Part shown: piece by piece, positions 1 through 10,304 of the stretch | Layout of the letters: each line of letters begins with the position of its first letter | How positions within the stretch are numbered: position 1 is the first letter of the stretch | Assembly: GCA_012845835.1 (NCBI GenBank) | Contig: JABAKD010000024.1 | Span: 4,617,109-4,681,108 of the forward strand | DNA from: Undaria pinnatifida | Lineage: Eukaryota; Sar; Phaeophyceae; Laminariales; Alariaceae | Length of the DNA: 64,000 nucleotides | Reading direction: 5' to 3' | The notes under the pieces: model-generated | The model's input: the letters and a program-made list of their open reading frames with translations, nothing else | What the model was told of the DNA's origin: nothing | Databases searched by the model: none | Translations under genes and position numbers: made by a program

Positions 1-1636
1 CCGTATAGCGTCGCGGAAGCCGCTGTTACCTTTTCTTTTCACAAAAACAAAATAAAATAGCAAACGGTGATATTCGGTTACAGCAGTAGAATATACCATA
101 GACAAAAATATTATTTCATGGCACCATTCAATATATGTCCAAAAAGAAAAAAAAAGGGGAGAAAAGGCAGGAAAAAAAAGCAGGAAAGAAGGGCAAAATC
201 ATGCTTGCCACTCATGGTGGAACGGAAGACATGCGTGAGCAATGTGAAAGTGGCGTCCATCGTCCTAGGACAGCAGCCCGTGCAGCGCCGCCCAAGCTAA
301 GTGCACCTCTAGTTTTGATTCAAACAAAAAAACAAAAAAACAGAACGGTTTCATGATGGTTCAGCAGCCGTACAGTACATTGAAGACGAAGATTGAACGC
401 AGGAAACCTGGAGTTGGTGGAACGATATTGAGCTTAGTATATGGAAGGCATGTTGGTTCGGGGACACCCACGTAAATGATAAGATCAAGTACGTGTGAGA
501 TTGAACTTGGAGAATAACAAGGACACGACGGGTACCAGAGAACCCGACCCTATTGGGACCTCAGAGGAGAAAAAGAGAATGATGATTACAGCATCAGCCG
601 TACACCACAGCCCGGGCAGCTGGGGCACGCAGACGATGTGCCTGAAGAACAACGTAGGATAACGCACAGCACGCGCGCAGCATAGTGAGAGCAGTTGTAC
701 TGCTGCACGCTCCTCCTAGATAATGCATCAAATAGCACGTCTATTTTTTGGGGGGGTTGAGTGGTTTGTCCAGAATGCTGCTGGGGAAAAAAAAAACTTC
801 CCCGAGTTGACTCGGAAGGCACGAGCGATTATATACCGCACAACAATGGGGGTGGGGGAAGCGCTTCATACACCATACCCTCTCTGTGTGCAGACAACAG
901 CATGAAGCGTACGCAAAAGCAATGGCTTAGAACAATCTCCTCGCACCTATTGCGTACCTGGTACGCAGGCAACGTCAATGGGCTACCTACGTATTGTGCA
1001 GAAATCAGCAGCTTATTGTGCACCCTGCTGCCTCACAAAAAACGTCATTTGTGCTACCTAAATATGTCGCGACGTGTGAGAACATGAAACTTTAACGGGA
1101 GGAGGTACATACTAGAGATGACACTTGTCAGCCATCATTGTCGTTGCCCGATAACAAGTAGACCGTGCATTTTCGGTCATCGACAATCGAGTCTACGAGC
1201 GTAAACATCAGCCACGAGCTGGTGCACACGCCAAACGCCACACCAAATACACGATACCTAGTGTGCAGAAAACAGCATCCTAGTGTGCACTCTTCCTTAT
1301 AGCACGCATGCCAGCACCCTATCAATACCATTACGTAACACGCCCCTACACATTACTACTGTAGCACACCCGGACACTTTCCTTTTCCTTTTCCAACCAT
1401 CACTTTATCGCGGGGGGTGCGATGAACACCACACCCTTCCGCAGACTCTACTGCTGTGGGCAGGCGGAGGCGGAGGCAGTCGGGTGGTCGTTGGTTTTGT
1501 CTGGAAGCAGTACGGTCGGGTTACCCTTCGACGGCATGACTTCGCTTAGGCTACATACTGGAGCTGGCCGGACTCTCGACCTACGTACTACCTTAGCATG
1601 CCTACTGTGCAAAACATAAAAAATGGCAGTACGTAC
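1..1636. other. Left-edge stretch, no exon recognised
   Basis: This lies downstream (minus-strand sense) of the last transporter exon I can identify, so it is probably its third intron. The donor at the edge of that exon reads GTACGT. I looked on the minus strand for a following transporter exon (a GR(R/K)P-type loop, for example) and found none. The only notable content is a segment around 560-720 that resembles 3300-3480. Confidence 0.5.
560..725. repeat. Dispersed repeat, copy 1 (partner at 3300-3480)
   Basis: The stretch with TACAGCATCAGCC, a run of GCACAGCACG and a TACTGCTGCACG block is repeated, diverged, at about 3320-3470. Both copies lie inside or next to introns of the minus-strand transporter. 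No coding content is evident. Confidence 0.55.
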
Positions 1637-4600
1637 CGCTTTGGAACCGGTGAGCATCTCGTTGACCACCTTGGGCAGGACGGGAATCGTGAAAGACATG
1701 GCCAGGAAGTACAGGAACGCCGAAAACATCGGCCAACTGCTCAACAAACGTGCAAAGTCCCCACGGTAAACAACAGGAGCAGAGAGCAGCAGCAGGAGAA
1801 ATAGCAGCAGCGGACGCAGCAGCAGTAGCAGAAGAAACACGGAGCGGTTGGCAACATCAACAACAGCAGCAGCAAAGACAGCATCAACGGTGGCAGCAGC
1901 AACAGCAGCAGCTGCAGCAGCAGCAACAACAGCAGCAGATGCAGGGGAAGCAACTGCAGGAGCAGCCGCAGCAAGAGCAGAGAACAGCGGCACCAGCACC
2001 AGCACGAGGAGCGGCAATAAAAAAGAAATGAGCACACAAACCACACAAAACAAACACATTCACAAAAACACACGTAAACGTGACCGATCATACACTACAA
2101 AAATGTGCGTGTGTGGTGGGGTGGGCGGGCAACAGGTACGTCCGAAGCTTAGCTTTCGTAGCTACATATGTATCAGTACCAGGTATACGATACGCGGACA
2201 GCATGCTGATACTCGTGCTTTTCACGCTCTTTCTAGGTGGCTGATAATATCGCTCCCCTCGTCTTTTTTGTGGATATCAATGGGCCCAGGGGAGCATGCG
2301 GGTCGGAGTCACAAACGCCACGCCCCTACAAAAACCAAAACGAAACATGAATCGAAGCGTTGATATTGCTGCACGGATCGAGAACACGACAATATATATA
2401 TCAAATTGGTTATATTTGGTATACCCTTTCCCCCTGCCTCGGCTCTCGATAAAATAAGAGCGTGGCGTTTCAAAAAAAAAAAAAAACGTGCTCTCGCCAG
2501 CTGCTACGACAATACAGGTAGTCCTTTTGTTGGTCAAAAAATATTTCTGAATGGCGGGGCTCCTTGACTCTCCTCAACCCAAATCGTCGGAAAATCATTA
2601 TTGTTTTATTCAATACTATGTTTTTTTATACACAGGCCATGAGGGTTTGTTCACCGGCTTTCATTTCCACATTGCTCAAAATCAATTTTTGGGTGGGGCG
2701 TAGAGCTCCTCAAGAGGTTAAGAGCCTCGGAAACAAAAATGGACCATTTTAGCAGGGGGGATGTTACGACGGTCTTATGATTATGTTATGATATACCCCG
2801 ATTTTCACTACTGGATTCGAGCCATTCGCGCGAGTGACTCAGTACCTCACGAACAGCAAATGAGTTATGCGATTGTGTTTGGCGCAGCGTAAATTACCAC
2901 TCCATTGCGGATTGTTTTTCGTCAAATCAAAAAATCAAGAATACGTACGACCGCAAAGGAACACAGGGGTCACTCGCGCGAGTGACCTCGAGCCACTGCA
3001 AAAAACAGGCCACAAAAGGGAGCCCCCTTCCGTAGCCTGCACCTATCCCGTAGCACGTGTCTCCCCTGATGGGCTTGTTTGGGATGTTGGTTAGAGGGGT
3101 TAGCGGTTTCCTGCCTGACAGGGGCAGCGATGCTCCCAAAACGGTCATTTTTTTTTTACCTTGTTTGGGGACTGAAGTGGGGGCCAGGCAGCGACTTTCC
3201 ATAAAGGTCACCTTTTCTTCACCTTTTCGGGACTTGAGAGGGAGCAAGCCAGCGATGTTCCCAAAAAGATGAACCATTTTCGCCTTTTCGGGACTTAAGA
3301 GGCGGCAAACGACGAATAATAAATCCGACGACTACAGCATCAGCCACACAAAAAGCAACGTGGGCTACTACTGCAGGTTGGGGGACGATGATTTCAGAGT
3401 CGGACTTCACTGCCAATGAGTTGCAGGATAAGTGCACAGCACGCTGGTACTCGTACTGCTGGACGTTCTTCGTACATAGACGGCTGACTAAGGTCGGGTT
3501 TGTCGCCTTTTGGGTGGATAGCAATAGGTCCCAAAACGGGAAATAGTCACCTAGCGCTGATCCGCTTGTCCGCCGCCGCCCCCTTCCCGCCGCCCGTCAA
3601 CCCCCCCGCGCGCATGCCTGCCAGCTCCTTCGCCAACTCGCTCGCCAAACCCTCGACCAACCCATCGCGCTCGCTGCACTCTCCTGCAGGCTCCACATCC
3701 TCCCCCAGAGCCACATTGTATCGTTGCCGCTCACTCCCTCCCTCTTCTTCTGCCCTTGCTGCTGCTCCTGCTTCTGCTTCAGCTGCTACTGCTACTGCTC
3801 CTCCTGTTGCTTTGTTTTTTTCCTTAGTTGCAGCTGCTGCTGACCCTACTCCTACCGCCCCTCCGCGCAAGGAAAGCGCGTTCTGGGCCCCGGGAGATTT
3901 GAAGGACGCGTTGGCGCCGTCGCTGCTGCCACCATGATGACCCCGGCGGGCCCCAGGTGCGCTCCACGCTGTGACAGCAGGGGTATCAAATCAGCAGAAG
4001 CATACATTCATCAGGCGACGGACGACAAAGTAAACGGTTTTTCACGTATCGTGGTTTGTTGCGATGTTTTCGGCCATAAGTTTGTTAGATTCAGGCAACG
4101 AGTGATCAATTTCCATCGATGGTCAGTAGCAAAGACCTTCTCGGCGTTGTTATCCAATCGATGCACAGATCAACCGTCCATTTTGGCACCAATTGTGTTT
4201 CACGGGTTTCTTGTCATTTTTGACAGACCGTTGCGCACCTTGGCAATATACAATAATTGCCGAGACGGCAGACGAGAAGGGGAAATCACCGATATCTATT
4301 GTCTGCGACAACAGCCCGTGGAAGGTTCCTATAGATAGATATCGCCGGCGACTATGGGGGTATCGATATGGTTCACCCTTGACAGATGGCGAGCACATGC
4401 TGCAGCGAATGCAAATCGTCCGTGGCGAAGTTGGCATTGCCATTGTTGGCCTCTGCTTCCGCTGGAGCAATCGTCACCGGAACCAATCAGAGTTAAGCGT
4501 GCTAACCACCACCTGGTTCCTCCTCCGCCTTGCTTGTTACGCTGCTTCTGGCGATTCTTCTCTTAGTCTTCTTGCTGTTGGGGCCATACAAGCAGATATC

Positions 4601-7600
4601 CATCTTGCGGAATCCATACTTGAATCTGCAGTAAGTTTCGACACCCCAAACTCGACTGTTTTATGTACGACGCAAAAATGCAACAAGACCAAGTGGGGTA
4701 AGGATAGTCAAAACCAGAAAAAAGGCGGAGGAGGGATCAGATGGTGCCCCGTGGACTTGACCATGTCTGATTCCGACGACGACTGCAAGCTCCAGAAGAA
4801 GCGGGCCGAAAACGGCAACGCCAACTTCACCATGGGTTTCCAACAAGACCGGTCTACAGCGTCGGGGGGGCGGGGGTCGTTCCTAGCCACTGCCATGCAA
4901 GAAGCCAATGCAATTGGTCACTCTGCTAAACCGTCTTACATGTGAGGGGCACCGGCTCGACAAGCACGGTGCGCATGTTAGGGTCATCAGGGAGACATTA
5001 GAGAGGAGAAACACCTAGACGCGTTTTAGCAGAGTGATCAAAGCGGCTCGGCGTCTTGTGTGGCGGTGACGGCCACGAACGAATATCCTTCCTGTAAGCC
5101 CCACTCCGTTCAAGCATCAGCCAGGTAGTCCCTCCCCTATCAGCGCAAGGCTGCGCTACCACCTGTCAAGCGTATACCAACATGATTACCCAATAACGAT
5201 AATATAGTACAAAACCTGGCGGAAGTAGACTATTGTCCTGACAACCAGCCTACGACAACAACCTATTGTCGTGAACGTAGTCCATGATACAGTTAGTAGG
5301 GCTTTCCTTTATGTAGCGCGCGCGATTTCGTACCCATTGCACAGTGCAATGAAGTAAGACGATAATAATCTAATTTAATACAAAACACCGGCGGACTTCT
5401 GATGATGTATTAGGTCTTGCTGTATCGCTCCACAGCTGCGGTCTATCGCCGACTATCCAGATAAAATGCTATTAGGCTGGGCGCCAATGCTTGCGAGAAA
5501 ACGCACGATACGGGCACACGGTAGAACACAAGTGCTTCGCGGCTCCAACCGTCAAACAGCTAGCGCTCAATACAGCTCGATACGGCCTTGTGTTCGCCAC
5601 ATGACCGAATACCTGGTAGGACCTCAATAGGACGGGTCGCCTTATAGTTACGGTACCTTTAAAAATCGCCTTACCAGGTACTGTTCACACCCAGGACAAC
5701 TAATTGAATATGCCTATTGGATGTCAATAGGTTGGGGTATTGCATATAGATACCTATTGACACCTTCGATATGTATTCGAACTTGTCGATCGATACCTAT
5801 TGCTTGGACAAATAGGTCAAGATAAATGGTGTAATAGGCGATTGTTCTTAAGGTAGGTGCGTGAATCCGTCTATCGAGACCCTTCTTCGACCAATAGGTT
5901 ATGAAAAATCGGCACAATAGGCTGTTGTTCTTTCAAATAGGTATGTCACATTGTCGATCGATACCTATTACTGACCAATACGTACGTGAAATCGTCGGTT
6001 GCTACCTAATGTTTGAGCAATAGGCATGTGAAACTGTCGATCGGTATCTATTGCTATGACCAGTAGGTACAAAGCCCTGTACAGTAGTCTATTGAGTACG
6101 TCTGTTGGTCTGTCCACAAGTTGGTGTATCGAATATCGATTTATTGAATATCGATACGTATTGTAACTTGTAATAGGAGGGTGAAATTGTCGGTGGATTC
6201 CTATTTTATAAAATTATTATAACGACGTCAGCTGTGAGTTTTTTGCCCAGATGAATTGGTATGATTGATATCCTCGAAAAAAAGTGGTTAGAGGTGTTTC
6301 TGTTGTTCAACAGCAGCAGCTATCGACTGAAATCCTCACATATCTATCGATTAAAAGTTATAATACGAGGTATTATCGCAAATCTCCTGTTTTGAAACAA
6401 AAGGCAAGAAGTAGGTCAAGGTACATATTGCTATCGTCCAAGCTATTCATTCAACTAATAGCCTAGGGTATACGGTACGCATAGGTATGCTTTTAACAAT
6501 AGGGTTAACAGTTACAAGCAGTAGGTATCGATCGAAATCCTTGCAAATCAAATAAATTGTCAGCAGGTATCGACCGATACCCTTGATAACCTATTACATT
6601 GGGCAATAGGCGTCGATCGATACCCTTGCAAACCTATTACATTGAGCAATAGGTATCGATCGATATCATCGCACACCTATCGCTTTAACCAATAGGTATT
6701 GATAGGTGGCAACAATAATGTATTGTTCGAACGATAGCCTGTTGGGAGTCATTTTCAAATTATGTTGGTGCCCAAGGTACCTACTGGTATCGATTTACAT
6801 CTTCGCACACATATCGGTCGCACAATGGGCTATTGTGGCCACTGCCCCAACCCTATTGTTGCTTACAAGACCTATCGATAGACCCCGAAGCCCAGCTATT
6901 GTGCCCCGTGATAGGTACCGATCCTCATAGTTGCCGCCCTATTGTTGGCCCAATAGCCTATTCGGTAGGGTATTATCCAGGGTATAAGAAGGAACTGAAT
7001 GGCACACAAACAGGTCGCTCTAAAACACTGTAGCTTGAGCTTCGCATCGAACACACATAAATAGTAATCACCGCCTTGTTATTGAGACCACCCACCTTAA
7101 GCCTCTTAGGGCACAACAACGACAGACAGCGCCGTTTCTGGGGATTCTCCGCTGGGCTGGAGGGGCGTGCGGCGTGGATGGTGAATGGCGAACTAGAGTT
7201 GATTGTACCGAGACGGGCTGTTTTCGAGCGCCATTGCTCTCCAACACTGAAACAATAAAATGGCCAAAGGTCTACATACCGATGCCTATCATCCGAAACA
7301 AGAAAGTGCTGAAAGGTTTGCCGATACCTATAGTCCGAAACAATATAATCGTGAAAAGTGTATCGATACCTATTTTCCGAAACATAGGTTTGGTGAAAGG
7401 CCTATCGATACATATCATCCCAAACAACAGGTTTGGTGAAAGGCCTATCGATACCTATTTAGAAACATTAGGTTTCGTCTCGCAATCCGAATATTATATC
7501 GCCCGAACAGGAATGCTTTTGGAAATTCCTATCGATAGCTATCTGTTTCAACGATAGGTTTCGATGGTACATGTTAAGACAATATTGACCGAACAATAGA

Positions 7601-9965
7601 TCAATCAAGTTGTCAATCGATACCTATTGCCGGCCACAACAAGCTTGAAAAAGTGCCAATCGATACCTATCACAAGCAACAATAGGCCTCCTGTTGGAAT
7701 AGGATCCTATCGATTGCCTATTGACCTGGAACCTATTGTCCAGGGTGTGGTTACTGTTCGACTTTCGGCTATTAGGCGAGTACCGCTATAAGGCGACTCC
7801 AATCCGCTTGTCACTAGGCCGCCTTATAACGGGACCACCAATGTGTAGTTGGGTACAGCACGTAGAAGCACCCTCTGCTGGCAGAACGCCAAAAGCACCG
7901 TCTGCTGGCAGAACGCCAAAAAGCACCCTCTGCCGGCAGCACAGCAAAAATACCAGGGCTGTGAGTCGGCACGACTTAAGTCGCCGACTAGTTACTAGTC
8001 GGACCAATAGTCAGTCGTGAAACGAAGGTGCCGACTTTCCGACTCATTGGGTGTCCATAACTGTAGGAAGGCTTTCTTAATGCGGAGCACAGCTTTTAAC
8101 GTGCATTGCTGCGGGCTGCGGATACCCCTCACATGCCCTGTGACACTGCAGCGCACAGCGGGAGATCCGCACACACACGCACACATGGCGGAACAGCCCA
8201 TCTTTCTCGACGGTGCCGACGGCGTCAGCCCGGGCGCACCCAATGCCAACGCTGAGGGCGGAGATCCCATCGGCGACGTTGTGGCCATTATCGGCCCTCG
8301 GACCACCTTGGCGAGTGCACGCGACCCCGGAACGGTGCTCTACCGCGTCAAGCATGAGCAGAGGCGCAGCAAGCCGCTGAGATCCAACAACCCGCTGCAG
8401 AAGTTTTTCATGATCTACCTCAAGGACTCGCTCCCTGGCATAGCCGTGTGCAAGCTTTGCGAGGCGAACGGTGATTTCGCCGATGCCGAGGTTAGGTTCG
8501 GGTCCCCTACCTATTTGAGGTAGCATCTAGACACGAAGAGGAAAGGGCATCGCGAGGCCCTGAGATAACATGAGGCGTGTGGGGCGGGCGGCAAAGGCGG
8601 AGACAGTGGCGGGGCCTCGAGCGAGAAGGATGCGGGGAGCCTCATTACCTACATGGACGGCAAGCCATTAACGAGCAAGATGGTTCGGTTCATCATCGAC
8701 AGCTCCAATCCATGGTTTAGAAAGTGCAAGTTGTTGTCGGCAAGACTGGCGCCGCTTTGGTGATGACGGACGAGTTTGCTATGTTGATTTTCGCTGCAAG
8801 TTTTTTTTACGTTTTTTTTTTTACGGTTATTTTTTTTCGCTGTTGTTTGGTCAGGTGTGTGTGTCATCGACGAGCGCGTTTCGCGCAAGGTTGGGAGACA
8901 GAAATAAACGAATAACATCACGGAGGGGATCCACGACCTCTTCTTCTGGGGATATTTTTTGCGCCGCTATCTTGGTCATGAGTTCGCTTTTTTGATCGTA
9001 GCCCCGCCAGGTAGTATTGCGACTCAAACAGTTGCGGTCACGTTCCTCTATTAATAGTCCGGGGTAGATTTACCTGTACATGCTTTGTACTTCTCGTTTT
9101 TCGTGCACATCTTGTGCAAAACCAAGTTTTTTTGTTTTTTTATAACTAATTTTCAAGGACGTCAGTTTTGTTCGTTTGGAACTTGCGAATCTAGTCTAGT
9201 CTACAGCAGTAGGTCATGTTTTTTACGCTTTTCTTGCGAAAAAAGAAGCCAAAGAGCGTAGTTTTCGCCGGTTCGCCAGCCGATTTACCGAATAAAGTCG
9301 GCTAGGCGGCTTCGCCAATTAGTGATTATTAAATAGTTACTAGTCGTGAAATGAAACCGACTCACAGCCCCAAAAAACACCTGCTGATTCGGAACGCATG
9401 CATGAGCATGAACATACACATGACATGCACATACTCGTAGGCAATAAGAGAGGGTACCTCGCTTTACACCAATACTTTTTCAAGCCTCGCAATCCTTGTA
9501 CGGTGCTGTTCTAGGGGTGATACGAGACGTCAGTTGTAGCTGCTGTGGTTGCGCTGCTGCACCTCGCCAGCAGACCACTGCATAACGACATACCAGGTAC
9601 GAGGTAACGTAACGACGATACCACGGACCAGGGCACACGCGGGCTCGCGTGGGTGGGGCTGTTTTGGTACGTATGGAGAGATGGAACATCCATCCAACCG
9701 GGGGGTAGTGACATGCGCACAGGAGTTCCAAGGCATCCGCAAATAAACGTCGAGCGTCCACGTTCCTCTTACCGACGTAGAACCCCCTGCTGCGCTGGAT
9801 GCTACCCGAGCTTGTGACGGCGCTGCTACTGGTGCTGGTTGCATGATCTCCTGAAGACGGGATCGATCTGGCGACGTTACCAGGAGTAAACAGGGCGCTC
9901 ACGTAGCCACAGAAGAGAAACAGTTCCACCGCCATGGCACATGATAAGTGCCAAGAACTCCGCAT
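1637..9965 (-). CDS. Plastid-targeted MFS-type transporter, 5' part (partial gene)
   Basis: Three exons fit in phase: 9881-9965 (28 codons plus 1 base), 3551-3968 and 1637-1736; about 201 residues so far. Exon 1 starts at ATG 9965 (context CACC-ATG; a second ATG at 9935) and encodes a hydrophobic signal peptide ending YVSA-LFTP, like the ASA-F site of ochrophyte plastid presequences. Exon 2 is Ala/Gly/Ser-rich with LRGG at residues 62-65 and a long acidic/Ala linker, then ends KRISA. Exon 3 gives a membrane segment with LAMSFTIPVLPKVVNE, typical of TM1 in major-facilitator drug/sugar transporters. Donors are GTAACG, GTGACT and GTACGT; acceptors are CACAG and GAGCAG. The remaining helices are not found, so the substrate cannot be named. 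Intron 1 is 5.9 kb and carries repeats. The gene is divergent from the desaturase. The exon 1 to exon 2 link rests on phase and presequence logic only; without it, exons 2-3 still read as one protein. Confidence 0.55.
1755..2000 (+). repeat. CAG/CAA trinucleotide-rich tract
   Basis: Imperfect (CAG)n with interspersed CAA and GCAGCAG units lies within the second transporter intron. It reads as poly-Gln or poly-Ala on the plus strand and poly-Leu on the minus strand. All three frames stay open, which is a property of the repeat and not of a gene. Confidence 0.85.
2540..2760 (+). repeat. Dispersed 'ACGGGGCTCCTTAACCC' repeat, copy
   Basis: This carries the recurring phrases GGGGCTCCTTGACTC, AACCCAAATCGTCGG and GGTGGGGCGTAGAGCTCC. 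The same family recurs near 29740-29830, 31455-31670, 33165-33700, 39365-39790, 41155-41510 and 42140-42450. It often comes with ATAGAGGTGCACC and CGTAGCACGCGT blocks. No protein is evident. Confidence 0.55.
2968..2987. repeat. 20-bp perfect palindrome GGTCACTCGCGCGAGTGACC
   Basis: The palindrome is perfect over 20 bp. The core TCACTCGCGCGAGTGA or close variants recur at about 2824-2839, 33075-33090, 34723-34738, 52503-52516 and 52630-52644. Several copies are followed by GAGCCACTG and are set in similar flanking DNA, so it is part of a dispersed repeat. Confidence 0.75.
4763..4945 (+). CDS. Small acidic-start ORF in transporter intron, doubtful
   Basis: A 60-residue frame begins MSDSDDDCKLQKKRAENGN and ends at TGA just before a terminal-inverted-repeat-like hairpin. 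Composition is more protein-like than its surroundings (charged and Asn/Gly-rich, no low complexity) and it lies antisense inside a transporter intron. I do not recognise a family. The frame extends upstream without a stop to about 4193, but that extension looks random. It may be a gene remnant carried by a mobile element. Confidence 0.2.
   Translation: MSDSDDDCKLQKKRAENGNANFTMGFQQDRSTASGGRGSFLATAMQEANAIGHSAKPSYM
4913..5045. repeat. Short inverted-repeat (MITE-like) element
   Basis: GGTCACTCTGCTAAAC near 4917 is matched in inverted orientation by TTTTAGCAGAGTGATC near 5024, giving arms of about 20 nt around 85-90 bp. The arms could be terminal inverted repeats of a very short non-autonomous DNA element. 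I saw no clear target-site duplication. Confidence 0.5.
5210..7735. repeat. CAATAGG / CCTATTG / TATCGAT motif field
   Basis: Several dozen occurrences of CAATAGG or CCTATTG (often AATAGGTATCGATCG or CGATACCTATT) are scattered on both strands. They are densest from 5700 to 6700 and 7260 to 7730, and many form AGGTATCGATACCT-type partial palindromes. Spacing is irregular (roughly 30-60 bp), so this is not a simple satellite. It lies inside the first intron of the transporter and contains no credible ORF. See findings. Confidence 0.7.
7957..9369 (+). mobile_element. hAT-like non-autonomous DNA transposon, copy 1
   Basis: The element is bounded by the imperfect terminal inverted repeats GGCTGTGAGTCGG and CCGACTCACAGCC. 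Subterminal DNA is rich in GTCGG/CGACT repeats, as in hAT elements. It carries the BED-finger remnant at 8185 and is homologous to the inverted copy at 17963-19288. No DDE catalytic region or dimerisation domain is visible, so it is not autonomous. I could not define a clean 8-bp target duplication. Confidence 0.65.
8185..8523 (+). pseudogene. BED-type zinc-finger transposase fragment
   Basis: This 112-residue frame starts MAEQPIFLDG and contains CKLC followed, just past an in-frame TAG, by HLDTKRKGH. That order of Cys pair and His pair fits a BED finger of hAT transposases. The downstream reading frame continues briefly after the stop with YMDG and MVRFIIDSS and then fades. The same TAG interrupts the second copy, so the master copy was probably already broken when it moved. 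CxxC is intact here, unlike copy 2. Confidence 0.5.
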
Positions 9966-10304
9966 GGTGAACGGTGCGACACCCTCGTGCCCAGAAGGAC
10001 CCTTCAAGCCTAACGTCAATCAACGTGGGACAAGAGCAGTGTCGTGTACGCAGCAGATGTACACTCACTGCAACCTGCGACCCAAGCGCGCCATTTTGAA
10101 CCGAGGTGTTCCAAAGATATTGAGGCCACACCTTCAATTTGATTGGCTGATTTTCCCTCGTCATCTCGTCAATCGTCATCGTATTTTTCTGTTTCTTTTC
10201 TGTTCCTTTCGGACAACGCAGAACAACAGGAAAACGCGCACTGCACAGAGCGGAGCGTTAACCCCCCTCCTCCCTTCTCTACTTCGACCGCACGGAGCAG
10301 CACC
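9966..10304. promoter_or_regulatory. Divergent promoter between transporter and desaturase
   Basis: These 339 bp separate the ATGs of two oppositely oriented genes, leaving no room for another gene. An inverted CCAAT box (ATTGG) sits at 10142-10146 and a GC-rich GCGCGCCATTTTG block at about 10086-10098. No clear TATA box was seen. A pyrimidine-rich leader precedes the desaturase ATG. Shared regulation is inferred from the arrangement only. Confidence 0.5.

Noticed and set aside
580-700. Possible fourth transporter exon on the minus strand after TTCTTCAG
   Set aside because: The frame stops within 16 codons and the segment is a repeat shared with 3300-3480.
1448-2059. 203-codon minus-strand frame with Ala/Leu tracts as a protein
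   Set aside because: Only 1637-1736 is exon-like; the rest is intron and CAG microsatellite read in frame.
4193-4945. 250-codon plus-strand frame as a full gene
   Set aside because: The upstream part has no coding character; only the last 60 codons were kept, as doubtful.
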